From: Asaia bogorensis
Lineage (GTDB): Bacteria; Pseudomonadota; Alphaproteobacteria; Acetobacterales; Acetobacteraceae
Assembly: GCF_900465345.1 (NCBI RefSeq)
Contig: NZ_UEGO01000010.1
Span: forward strand, 124,001-188,000
DNA: 64,000 bases
Direction of reading: 5' to 3'
Under the pieces are notes generated by a model. The model did no database searches. It saw nothing but the letters and a program-made list of their open reading frames with translations, and was not told the origin of the DNA. Positions 27,274 to 35,245 of this stretch are shown piece by piece. Position 1 is the first letter of the stretch. Every line of letters begins with the position of its first letter. The translations under genes were made by a program, and so were the position numbers.

Positions 27274-28139
27274 GCAAGGCGATGGGAGCGGGATGGCGCA
27301 AGGACCCGCGCGCCACACAGCGCCTCGTGATGGACCGTCTGGCGACTGTCATGAGCCTTGCCGCAACGGGCATCCTCGTGCTGGCGCTGGTTTCCATTCT
27401 CTGGACTTTGCTCTGGAACGGTCTTGCAGGGCTGTCTCTGGCGGCATTGCTTCATCCCATGGGGCCGCCGGGCAGCAATGGCGGTCTGGCCAATGCCATT
27501 CTCGGCAGCCTGATCCAGACAGCAGTGGCGCTCATCATCGCAACACCCGTCGGTCTTGGCTGCGGGATCTATCTTTCAGAGTTCGGCAGCGGCTCGAAAT
27601 TCGCGATGTCGGTGCGCTTCGTCTCCGACGTGCTGCTTTCGGCGCCGTCCATTCTGATCGGGCTGTTCGTCTATCTCGTGCTTGTGGCCCCTTTCGGCCA
27701 CTTCTCCGGGCTCGCTGGATCGGTGGCGCTGGCCATTCTGGCTGTCCCGATCATCGTGCGTACGACCGAGGATATGCTGCGCCTCGTGCCCGTGGCTATG
27801 CGTGAAGCCGGCTCGGCCCTTGGGGCGGCTCATTGGCGCGTTGTGCTCTTCCTGTGCCTGCGTTCGGCAGCGCCGGGCGTTCTGACAGGCATCCTGCTCG
27901 CGCTTGCCCGCGTGAGCGGAGAGACCGCGCCCCTTCTTTTCACTTCGCTTGGTAATCAGAACTGGTCGTTCAGCCTCAACAAGCCCATGGCGAGCCTTCC
28001 CATCGCCATCTACCAGTATGCTGGCGCGTCCTATGATGACTGGGTGCGTCTGGCCTGGACGGGAGCGCTTCTGGTGACGCTTGGCGTTCTGGGTATCAAT
28101 ATCATCGTGCGGTTCGGCTTCCGCAGCAAACAGTCATAA
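27270..28139 (+). CDS. pstA: Phosphate ABC transporter permease PstA
   Basis: A 289-residue partner permease of PstC with the PstA signature segments [49 protein letters not shown] and the EAA loop [48 protein letters not shown]. It starts at ATG 27270, inside the pstC stop (ATGA), so translation is coupled. Together PstC and PstA form the channel through which phosphate delivered by PstS enters the cytoplasm. Confidence 0.95.
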   Translation: MSKAMGAGWRKDPRATQRLVMDRLATVMSLAATGILVLALVSILWTLLWNGLAGLSLAALLHPMGPPGSNGGLANAILGSLIQTAVALIIATPVGLGCGIYLSEFGSGSKFAMSVRFVSDVLLSAPSILIGLFVYLVLVAPFGHFSGLAGSVALAILAVPIIVRTTEDMLRLVPVAMREAGSALGAAHWRVVLFLCLRSAAPGVLTGILLALARVSGETAPLLFTSLGNQNWSFSLNKPMASLPIAIYQYAGASYDDWVRLAWTGALLVTLGVLGINIIVRFGFRSKQS

Positions 28140-28158
28140 GCAAGAGGACGACACGCTC

Positions 28159-28965
28159 ATGAGCGAAGCCCTGCAGGATTTCCCCCATACATCGTCCGCT
28201 CCGGCCACGCCGGAGGCGGCTCTGGCGGTGCGCGAACTCGATTTCTACTACGGCGAGAAACAGGCCCTGAAATCCATCACGATGGATTTTCGCAAGCAGA
28301 ACGTGACGGCCATGATCGGTCCTTCCGGCTGCGGCAAGTCCACGCTGCTGCGTATCTTCAACCGGATGTACGATCTGTATCCGGGGCAGAAGGCAACAGG
28401 ATCGGTCCTGTTCGACGGGGCCGATATCCTCGATCCGGCGCTCGACCTGAACATGCTGCGCTCGCGTATCGGCATGGTGTTCCAGAAGCCCACCCCGTTT
28501 CCGATGTCGATCTATGACAACATCGCTTTCGGTGTGCGCCTGCATGAGAAGCTCTCGCGCTCGGAAATGGATGCGCGTGTTGAGGACGTGCTGACTCGCG
28601 TGGCCCTGTGGAAGGAAGTGCGCGATCGTCTGAAGGAGCCCGCAGCGGGCATGTCGGGCGGGCAGCAGCAGCGTCTGTGCATTGCCCGCAGCATTGCGAC
28701 CAAACCCGAAGTGCTGCTGCTCGATGAACCGACTTCGGCGCTGGACCCGATTTCGACCGCGCGTATCGAGGAGCTTCTTGACGAGCTCAAGCAGGATTTC
28801 ACGATCGCCATCGTGACGCATAACATGCAGCAGGCGGCACGCTGCGCGGATCAGGTCGCCTTTTTCTATCTGGGTTCCCTGATCGAGATGGACAGCGCTG
28901 ACCGGATGTTCACCAATCCGCGTCAGAAGCAGACTCAGGATTATATCACCGGGCGTTTCGGTTAA
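28159..28965 (+). CDS. pstB: Phosphate ABC transporter ATPase PstB
   Basis: A 268-residue ABC ATPase. Walker A is GPSGCGKST (residues 54-62), the Q-loop region is [18 protein letters not shown] (the characteristic PstB P-T-P-F-P-M-S), the signature [14 protein letters not shown] and Walker [12 protein letters not shown], followed by the switch His in [17 protein letters not shown] 28159 follows GAGGACG. Besides driving uptake, the complex signals phosphate status to PhoR through PhoU. Confidence 0.97.
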   Translation: MSEALQDFPHTSSAPATPEAALAVRELDFYYGEKQALKSITMDFRKQNVTAMIGPSGCGKSTLLRIFNRMYDLYPGQKATGSVLFDGADILDPALDLNMLRSRIGMVFQKPTPFPMSIYDNIAFGVRLHEKLSRSEMDARVEDVLTRVALWKEVRDRLKEPAAGMSGGQQQRLCIARSIATKPEVLLLDEPTSALDPISTARIEELLDELKQDFTIAIVTHNMQQAARCADQVAFFYLGSLIEMDSADRMFTNPRQKQTQDYITGRFG

Positions 28966-28996
28966 GTTTTCCCCAAGCGGGTAGGGATACGCAATT

Positions 28997-29713
28997 ATGC
29001 CAGCGGACAGCCTTCACACAGTTAAGAGCTACGAGCAGGAACTGGACCGGATGCGCGCCATGATGGCGCGTATGGGCGGTATTGTCGAAAGTCAGGTGGC
29101 GCAGGCCGTAGCGGCCGTGACCGAACATGATGAGGATGCCGCGCAGGCGGCCCCTGCGCAGGACCCGCAGGTGGATATGCTTGAGCGTGATGTCGAGGCG
29201 CTGGCAATCCGCCTTCTGGCGCTGCGCAGCCCGATGGCGGGCGATCTGCGCGAGATCGTGGCCGCTCTGAAGATTACCGGCGACCTTGAGCGTATTGGCG
29301 ATTATGCCGCCTCGATCGCCCGTCGCAGCCAGCGTTTCGATCTGGTCGATCGCCAGATCTCGCTTTCGGGTCTGCGCAGCATGGGGCGACTGGTGCAGGA
29401 GAACCTGCGCCGCGTGATCGATGCCGTGACCCAGCAGGACGCCGACCGCGCAACCGAAGTCTGGCAGGCCGATCGTGAGGTGGACGAGTATTACACCGCC
29501 ATGTTCCGCGAGCTCGTCACCTATATGATGGAGGACCCGCGCAACATCAGCCCGTGCACCCATCTGTTGTTCATTGCCAAGAATTTTGAACGCATCGGCG
29601 ATCACACCACCAATATTGCCGAGCGCGTCTACTACGCCGTGACGGGGGAGAACCTGCCTTCGGTGCGCCCGCGCGGTGGTCTGGCAGCCGGGGATGATCT
29701 GGTTTCGCGATGA
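28997..29713 (+). CDS. phoU: Phosphate signalling protein PhoU
   Basis: A 238-residue all-helical protein with the two three-helix PhoU repeats: first MRAMMARMGGIVESQVAQAVAAVTEHD with MLERDVEALAIRLLALRSPMAGDLREIVAALKITGDLERIGDYAASIA, second REVDEYYTAMFRELVTYMMEDPRNISPCTHLLFIAKNFERIGDHTTNIAE. Both E/D-x-x-R-I-G-D metal-binding motifs are intact. It links the Pst transporter to the PhoR kinase and keeps the regulon off in high phosphate. It starts 31 nt after pstB and overlaps phoB by 4 bp. Confidence 0.96.
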   Translation: MPADSLHTVKSYEQELDRMRAMMARMGGIVESQVAQAVAAVTEHDEDAAQAAPAQDPQVDMLERDVEALAIRLLALRSPMAGDLREIVAALKITGDLERIGDYAASIARRSQRFDLVDRQISLSGLRSMGRLVQENLRRVIDAVTQQDADRATEVWQADREVDEYYTAMFRELVTYMMEDPRNISPCTHLLFIAKNFERIGDHTTNIAERVYYAVTGENLPSVRPRGGLAAGDDLVSR

Positions 29714-30405
29714 GTGGCTCACTGGTGAAAATCGTTGTGGTTGAGGATGATCCCTCCCTGCAACTCATGATCCGCTATAACCTCGACAAGCTCGGTTATG
29801 ACGTATCGGCTTTCCCTGAGGCCGAGCAGGCCTGGGAGTTCATCTCTCGCTCGCGTCCGGATGCGATGGTGCTGGACTGGATGCTGCCGGGTATGTCGGG
29901 CATCGATCTTTGCCGTCGCATCAGGGGCACAGCCTCGCTGCACGATCTGCCTGTGCTCATGCTGACGGCGCGTGCCGACGAGCAGGACAGTATTCGCGGG
30001 CTCGATAGCGGCGCCGATGATTATATTGCCAAACCCTGTAGCATCGAGGCGCTCGACGCCCGCTTGCGCGCCCTGTTGCGCCGTACGCAGCCCGTCAAGC
30101 AGAATGTCCTGAGCTTTGCCGATCTGACACTTGATCTGCAGACCCATCGTGCCGAGCGCAATGGCCGTGCCCTGACTCTCGGCCCGACCGAATTCCGCCT
30201 GCTGGAATTTCTGATGCGTCATCCGCGCCGGGTCTTCTCACGCGAGGATCTGCTTCAGAAAGTATGGGGCTCCAACGTGCATGTGGAACTGCGTACCATC
30301 GATGTGCATATCCGCAGATTGCGTCGGGCGCTCAATCTCGACACGGAACTCGATTACGTCAGAACCGTGCGTTCTGCCGGTTATGCCCTTGACGATCAGG
30401 CCTGA
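29710..30405 (+). CDS. phoB: Phosphate regulon response regulator PhoB
   Basis: A 231-residue OmpR-family regulator: receiver domain (KIVVVEDDPSLQLM; phospho-acceptor Asp56 in VLDWMLPGMSG; Lys in DDYIAKPCS) and winged-helix domain (LGPTEFRLLEFLMRHPRRVFSREDLLQKVWG, DVHIRRLRRALN). The GADDYIAKP and RTVRSAGYAL motifs fit PhoB. It is translationally coupled to phoU. Its TGA is immediately followed, in the same frame, by the open frame of phoR. Confidence 0.93.
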   Translation: MSGSLVKIVVVEDDPSLQLMIRYNLDKLGYDVSAFPEAEQAWEFISRSRPDAMVLDWMLPGMSGIDLCRRIRGTASLHDLPVLMLTARADEQDSIRGLDSGADDYIAKPCSIEALDARLRALLRRTQPVKQNVLSFADLTLDLQTHRAERNGRALTLGPTEFRLLEFLMRHPRRVFSREDLLQKVWGSNVHVELRTIDVHIRRLRRALNLDTELDYVRTVRSAGYALDDQA

Positions 30406-30417
30406 GAGACCACGACC

Positions 30418-31563
30418 CTGACGGCTCTGCTTGCAATCCTTCTTGGTTGCTCATGTCTTGGGTGGGGGCTTACATGGCGACAGTCACGTTTGCGCCTCGC
30501 CCGTCTGCCGACCCCTGTCGCACTGGTGAACACCCAGCCGGGGGAGGCTCCTAAGGCCCCGGTCTTTTGCGAACTCCTGCCTATTCCCGCTGTGTTACTT
30601 GGCGCAGGCGGGCGCATTTTCCATGCCAATCGTGTGGCGCACGCTGTCTTTGGTGATGCGCTCGGGGCGGTCATCCGGCATCCTGCGGTGCAATCTGTCC
30701 TTGCAACGCTGACCCCTGAGACGGGTGTCGTCACGCGTGTCGAACTTGACGTGCCGGTGCGTCGGATCGTGCAGGTGACCTTCCGGAAATGGCCGGAGCG
30801 CTTTGCCAGCGCCATAGGCTGGGAAGAGGGCGTGCTCGCCGTTCTGGAAGACTGCTCGGAGTTCGAGGTCGTGGATCGGATGCGCGCCGATTTCGTGGCC
30901 TATGCGAGCCATGAACTGCGCACTCCTTTGGCATCGCTCATCGGGTTCATCGAAACGCTTCAGGGGCCGGCGGCCGATGACCCTGCGGCACAGCAGCAGT
31001 TTCTGGCCATCATGGCGGCGCAGGCTGCGCGTATGGAGCGGCTGATCGAGCGCCTGCTTTATCTGTCGCGTGTGCAGCGCCTCGAACATATGCGGCCTCA
31101 TGACATGGTGTCCGCACAGGACCTTATGGATCGTCTGCTGGAAGACAGTCAGATCCTGATACGGTCATCCGATGCCAGACTGATCCTCCTGCCGACCGAG
31201 GATGACCTTTTCTTCCCGGCTGATGAGGACCAGATCGTTCAGGTGTTGCTCAATCTGGTCGAAAACGCCCTCAAATATGGCGGCCCCGCCATCGAGATAC
31301 GGGTCGGGATCACCGCAGAGAACGGCAAGGGTATCGAGATTACCGTCGCGGATAATGGCCGTGGTGTGGATAGCCAGCATGTGCCACGCCTGACCGAGCG
31401 CTTCTATCGTGTCGAGGGGCGCGCCACTGCCTCTCAATCAGGCACGGGGCTCGGACTGGCCATCGTCAAGCATATCGTGGATCGGCATGGCGGCCGCCTG
31501 CGTATCGAAAGCGCACCGGGCAAGGGCATGACCTGCCGCATCTGGCTGCCCCGAACGAGCTGA
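30418..31563 (+). CDS. phoR: Phosphate regulon sensor kinase PhoR
   Basis: A membrane-bound histidine kinase: PAS-like region (LLPIPAVLLGAGGRIFHANRVAHAVFG), HisKA with phospho-His in FVAYASHELRTPLASLIGF, and HATPase_c with NLVENALKYGG, VADNGRGV and GTGLGLAIVKHIVDRHGG. Downstream of TTG 30490 the protein would lack a membrane anchor, but the frame is open back to the phoB stop and encodes a fitting transmembrane segment (LTALLAILLGCSCLGWGLTW). The only plausible start for that is CTG 30418, after GAGAG at 30404-30408. I give that start; 30490 is the conservative choice. Confidence 0.85.
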   Translation: MTALLAILLGCSCLGWGLTWRQSRLRLARLPTPVALVNTQPGEAPKAPVFCELLPIPAVLLGAGGRIFHANRVAHAVFGDALGAVIRHPAVQSVLATLTPETGVVTRVELDVPVRRIVQVTFRKWPERFASAIGWEEGVLAVLEDCSEFEVVDRMRADFVAYASHELRTPLASLIGFIETLQGPAADDPAAQQQFLAIMAAQAARMERLIERLLYLSRVQRLEHMRPHDMVSAQDLMDRLLEDSQILIRSSDARLILLPTEDDLFFPADEDQIVQVLLNLVENALKYGGPAIEIRVGITAENGKGIEITVADNGRGVDSQHVPRLTERFYRVEGRATASQSGTGLGLAIVKHIVDRHGGRLRIESAPGKGMTCRIWLPRTS

Positions 31564-31737
31564 GCGGCAGCGGGCTGGTTTAGGCCCGGTCAGGTACACG
31601 GTGAAGGGCGGAAAATCCGGTACGATGGCTGAGGCTGCCCGGTTCAGATGCCGGAGAGCGCCTCTTTGGCAGGGGTGAGTTACCTCATTGGGGCGCGGTG
31701 CCTCGATGGGGCCTCCTCAGTGAGCGACGTGGACCAG

Positions 31738-31779
31738 CCCCGAAACGGGGCCCGCCTCCCTCTAGAACAAGAAGGCGGG
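31738..31779. terminator. Double hairpin between phoR and the convergent membrane gene
   Basis: CCCCG-AAA-CGGGG at 31738-31750 directly followed by CCCGCCT...AGGCGGG (31751-31757 with 31773-31779). It lies in the 256-bp gap between convergent genes. Confidence 0.5.
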
Positions 31780-31819
31780 GGGTATATGCGCCATCATAAA
31801 CGGCCTTGCGGCCGCGATC

Positions 31820-32191
31820 TCAGAACCAGCCGCGCGGATTGCGCATCGGTGCTTCGTCAACCAGTGCGACGATGGGGCGGATGACGCGGACCAGCCACCA
31901 GACAAAAAGCAGACCAAGCAGGACATAACCGATCATCACGAGGCAGAGCAGCCCTGCCACGATGGCCCCCAGGAGTCCGAGCCAGAATGTGCGGATGGCG
32001 TAGATGAAATGGCTCTCATAGATCGTCCCCACCGCGTCACCGCGTTTGAGATAGGCAACAATCACACCGGGTATGCTGGTGATGCCGAAAAAGAACGAGG
32101 CGATGAAAAGGATATGAACGATCCAGGCCCAGCGTCTTGCACGGTCGCTTCGGGGCGAAGCAGGCCAGGTTTGTGTAAAGCTCGGTTGCAT
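31820..32191 (-). CDS. DUF4870-like small membrane protein
   Basis: A 123-residue protein with three hydrophobic helices (WIVHILFIASFFFGITSIPGVIVAYL, FWLGLLGAIVAGLLCLVMIGYVLLGLLFVWWLVRVI), a short charged loop KRGDAVGTIYESHFIYAIRTF and a C-terminal basic tail. The pattern AWIVHILF...AYLKR...TxYESHFxYxIRTFW is shared by many proteobacterial DUF4870-type proteins. ATG 32191 is preferred over longer starts. It is inverted within the phosphate regulon, splitting pstS from phoR, and its function is unknown. Confidence 0.75.
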   Translation of the reverse strand: MQPSFTQTWPASPRSDRARRWAWIVHILFIASFFFGITSIPGVIVAYLKRGDAVGTIYESHFIYAIRTFWLGLLGAIVAGLLCLVMIGYVLLGLLFVWWLVRVIRPIVALVDEAPMRNPRGWF

Positions 32192-32270
32192 GGAAGGAGT
32201 CGCTCCTGAAATCCTGTCGGGCCGATGCGGTATTAGGCCTGTTGGCGGGATATGGTATCGTATCATCAGC

Positions 32271-32299
32271 CCGCTCGTTCAGGCTATCCTGAAGAGCGG
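32271..32299 (+). promoter_or_regulatory. Stable hairpin in the pstS leader
   Basis: CCGCTC(G)TTCAGG-CTAT-CCTGAAGAGCGG: twelve base pairs with one bulged G, 30 nt before the pstS start. No T-run follows, so a leader or processing element is more likely than a terminator. Confidence 0.5.
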
Positions 32300-32329
32300 C
32301 ATTGTGGTTACAGAAAATCGATCGGTGTC

Positions 32330-33322
32330 ATGATTTCGCTTTCCCGCTCCCTTCTGCTTTTCGGTCTGGCAGCCGTCATTTCCGCTCCTGCCGCACACGC
32401 CCAGAGCGTGACCGGTGCCGGGTCGAGTTTTGCAGCACCGCTTTATGAAAGCTGGGGCGAAATCGCCAAGGCAAAGGCGGGGCTCGGGGTGAACTACCAG
32501 AGCGTGGGTTCGGGCGCAGGGCTCAATCAGGTCGTGGCCGGTACGGTCGATTTCGGCGCGTCGGACAAGCCTGCAGCGACTGCCCTGCTCGATGCCCATC
32601 ACCTTTACCAGTTCCCCACGGCGCTTGGGGCGATTGTGGTCATCGTGAATGTTCCCGGTATCCCGGCCGGGGCGCTGCAACTCGATGGGCCGACCCTGGC
32701 TGCCCTTTATGACGGGCGCATCACCGAATGGAATGACCCGAAAATCCAGGCACAAAATCCCGGGCTGAATTTGCCAGATGCGGATGTGGCACCGATCCAT
32801 CGAGCCGATGCCTCGGGAACGAGCTTCGTCTTTACCTCCTATCTCTCCCATGTCTCGCCTGAATGGAAAGCCCATATTGGCGCGGGAACCTCCGTGGCAT
32901 GGCGTGATGGCGCAGGAGCACGGGGCAATGATGGTGTTGCGGCCAGCGTCAAGGAGACCGTGGGGGGGATCGGGTATGTGGAATATGCCTATGCCAGCCA
33001 CAACCACATTCCGATGGCGCGTATGAAAAGCCATGACGGGGCCTATGTCACGGCCTCGCCTCAAAGCTTCATGGCCGCCGCTTCGCAGGCCAACTGGGCC
33101 CATGCCAGCCACCATGTGGTGGATCTGCTCGACAGTGCGGGCGACAATGCCTGGCCGATCATGAGCGCGACCTACGCCATCGTGCCGATCGGGGTGAAGC
33201 CGGAAACGAAGCGTTTCTTCGAGATCGGCCTGCGCGAGGGTGAGCAGGAAGCGCGAAAGCTCGACTACATCACTGTGCCCGAGGCGGTGCGTGACGATAT
33301 TCTGGCTGGCTGGCCGCACTGA
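32330..33322 (+). CDS. pstS: Phosphate-binding periplasmic protein PstS
   Basis: A 330-residue periplasmic protein. It has a Sec signal (MISLSRSLLLFGLAAVISAPAAHAQ) followed by the PstS phosphate-binding pattern VTGAGSSFAAPLYESWG, NYQSVGSGAGLNQVVAGTVDFGASDKP, LPDADVAPIHRADASGTSFVFTSYLS and GGIGYVEYAYA. It captures phosphate for PstCAB. The start ATG 32330 has only a weak ribosome site. Placement behind phoR and the inverted small membrane gene, rather than ahead of pstC, is unusual. Confidence 0.95.
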   Translation: MISLSRSLLLFGLAAVISAPAAHAQSVTGAGSSFAAPLYESWGEIAKAKAGLGVNYQSVGSGAGLNQVVAGTVDFGASDKPAATALLDAHHLYQFPTALGAIVVIVNVPGIPAGALQLDGPTLAALYDGRITEWNDPKIQAQNPGLNLPDADVAPIHRADASGTSFVFTSYLSHVSPEWKAHIGAGTSVAWRDGAGARGNDGVAASVKETVGGIGYVEYAYASHNHIPMARMKSHDGAYVTASPQSFMAAASQANWAHASHHVVDLLDSAGDNAWPIMSATYAIVPIGVKPETKRFFEIGLREGEQEARKLDYITVPEAVRDDILAGWPH

Positions 33323-33560
33323 ACCTGGCTGCCGGAACGTTGCACGAACCGACACGACTGGCGCAGATTTCGTGAAAGGGTCTCTCTGACGCCTGATAGG
33401 GCCGGGGGCTGAAAGTTCCCTTGCCACGCAGTAGCAAAGTCTTGATAGGCCATGGCATTTCCAAGCGTCACGGGCTGTCTATTCTGGTTCAGATCCTTCC
33501 AAGGCCGGTGAGTAACAGCCGGTTTTGGAACGGCACCAGAGATTCTGCGGGAATGATCCT

Positions 33561-34028
33561 ATGCCTTTGCCTTCCTTTCTTTTTGTCTGCACGGGCAATA
33601 TTTGCCGCTCTCCCCTTGCCGAGGCGGCCATGCGCGCCGAGGCGGCCCGTCGTGGTCTGACTTTGGATATCGACTCGGCGGCGACCGGTGTCTGGCATGT
33701 GGGCGAAGCCCCGGACAGCCGTGCGCGACGCGTTGCCAAGAAACACGGGCTCGATATCGATACCTATGTCGCAAGGCAGGTCCAGGAAGACGATTTCACG
33801 CGTTTCGATCATATCATCGCGCTCGATTCAGGGCATTTGCGTGCCCTGCGTCGCCTTGCCCCGGAAGCGGAACAGGAGCGTATCCGCCTGCTGATGGATT
33901 ATGTGCCTGAGCGTGCTGGTGAGGAAATCTCTGATCCTTTCTATGGCAAGGACATCGATTTCGAGACGGCGTGGCAGGAAATTGCTCTAGGCTGCGCGCA
34001 TCTGGCCAGTTTCACGCTGGATTCCTGA
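33561..34028 (+). CDS. Low-molecular-weight protein-tyrosine-phosphatase family
   Basis: A 155-residue LMW phosphatase with the P-loop CTGNICRS (catalytic Cys10, Arg16) at the N-terminus and the acid Asp in EEISDPFYGKDIDFETAW. It lies 15 bp upstream of a fructosamine-kinase family gene and is surely co-transcribed. In this association LMW phosphatases are known or proposed to act on ribulosamine 5-phosphates on glycated proteins rather than on phosphotyrosine. ATG 33561 begins directly at the fold. Confidence 0.92.
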   Translation: MPLPSFLFVCTGNICRSPLAEAAMRAEAARRGLTLDIDSAATGVWHVGEAPDSRARRVAKKHGLDIDTYVARQVQEDDFTRFDHIIALDSGHLRALRRLAPEAEQERIRLLMDYVPERAGEEISDPFYGKDIDFETAWQEIALGCAHLASFTLDS

Positions 34029-34043
34029 GAAGGGGCTCCCCTG

Positions 34044-34892
34044 ATGACAGCTGACCCCGCTCAACAAGCCGCGTCCCGATTTGCGCAGATTGCGGCCTTG
34101 ATCGGGGAAGAGGGTGCCTTTGAGGTGCGATCCCTCGGTGGGGGCGATCTTTCTGATATCTGGCAGCTCGATTTCGCGTCCGGGCGCCGTGTCGTCGTCA
34201 AGAATGGGCCTCATGTCGCCACTGAGGCGGCCATGCTCGATGCGCTGGCGGCAACAGGTGTCGCTGTTCCGCCCGTTCTGGCGGTGCAGGGTGATTTGCT
34301 CGCACTGGGCTATGTGCCTCGTGGCGGGAAAGGCGACGAGGCGTGGTCGGCGCTTGGGCAGGCGATGCGCTGCCTGCATGAGGTGAAGCAGCCTCCGCGT
34401 TATGGGTGGGACGAGGATTACGCTTTTGGCACGGTGCCTATCATCAATGACTGGACGCTCGACTGGCGTGACTTCTGGCGGGATTGCCGGTTAAGGCCCT
34501 TCCTCAATAGCCTCCCCAGGGAAGTGGCGGCACGGGTCAATCACCTGTCGCAAACCCTTGATCGTTTTCTGCCCTCGGCCCCGCGCCCCACGCTTTTGCA
34601 TGGTGATCTCTGGACCGGCAATTTCATTACCTCGCCCGCGCCTGAGGGCGGGATACGCGCCGTATTGATCGATCCCGCCTGTTATATCGGCGATGCGAGT
34701 GCGGATTTCGCCATACTGACGCTTTTTGCGACTCCACCTGAGGCGTTCTGGCGCAGTTACGGTCCGTTGCCGGAAGAGTATGAACGCAGCATCAATGTCT
34801 ATCGTCTCTGGCCTGCGCTCGTGCATTACCGTCTGTTCGGGGCCACCTATCTCGGTCTTGTGCAAAGCCTGCTTGATACATTGGAGCTATGA
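34044..34892 (+). CDS. Fructosamine/ribulosamine 3-kinase family protein
   Basis: A 282-residue aminoglycoside-phosphotransferase-fold kinase of the fructosamine-kinase family: Gly-rich EVRSLGGGDLSDIWQLDF, the Lys in RRVVVKNGP, the catalytic loop LLHGDLWTGNFI (Asp and Asn) and the DFG-equivalent VLIDPACYIGDASADFAI. Bacterial members phosphorylate ribulosamines or erythrulosamines on protein lysines, making the adduct unstable and repairing glycation. The coupled LMW phosphatase gene supports this. Length is typical (about 285). Confidence 0.9.
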   Translation: MTADPAQQAASRFAQIAALIGEEGAFEVRSLGGGDLSDIWQLDFASGRRVVVKNGPHVATEAAMLDALAATGVAVPPVLAVQGDLLALGYVPRGGKGDEAWSALGQAMRCLHEVKQPPRYGWDEDYAFGTVPIINDWTLDWRDFWRDCRLRPFLNSLPREVAARVNHLSQTLDRFLPSAPRPTLLHGDLWTGNFITSPAPEGGIRAVLIDPACYIGDASADFAILTLFATPPEAFWRSYGPLPEEYERSINVYRLWPALVHYRLFGATYLGLVQSLLDTLEL

Positions 34893-34937
34893 GGCCGATG
34901 ACCGGCGCGGGTTCTAAAGTCTGAAACCCTCGCTGAT

Positions 34938-35072
34938 TCACAAGTGTTGTTCTTCGGGCGTGAGCAGATCAATGACCGATGGCGTCCAGCCCAAGGCACG
35001 GGCTGCGAGGAGCGCAGCGCTTGCCGCATTCGGCTCCAGCTTGCCTCCTGTTGCGGGTGCGCCCGGCGTCAT
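34938..35072 (-). CDS. Possible small protein or fragment of a frameshifted gene
   Basis: A 44-codon minus-strand frame from ATG 35072 (MTPGAPATGGKLEPNAASAA...GWTPSVIDLLTPEEQHL). It has no ribosome site, and the frame is open upstream to about 35120 (...HNAYHYRA before the Met). A second short frame in a different phase (35178-35092, ending LRLLRTWASYAS) joins it, so the two may be one gene broken by a frameshift. Family not recognised. Apart from this, 34893-35245 holds only a small CCCG-TTCG-CGGG hairpin near 35202. Confidence 0.3.
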   Translation of the reverse strand: MTPGAPATGGKLEPNAASAALLAARALGWTPSVIDLLTPEEQHL

Positions 35073-35245
35073 GGCGCGGTAATGGTATGCGTTATGATGC
35101 GTATGAAGCCCAGGTACGCAGCAACCTTAGCCTGCTTGAAATGGGTGTCGGCGCCAGCTGAGCGCGACCCGATATCATGCTTGCCCGCTAATGCCTCCTG
35201 TCCCGTTCGCGGGAATGACCCGGGATGGAACAGGGGGGTGAGTTT

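Noticed and set aside
31564-31737. Possible small gene after phoR
   Set aside because: No ribosome site and poor codon pattern; it reads as a terminator region.
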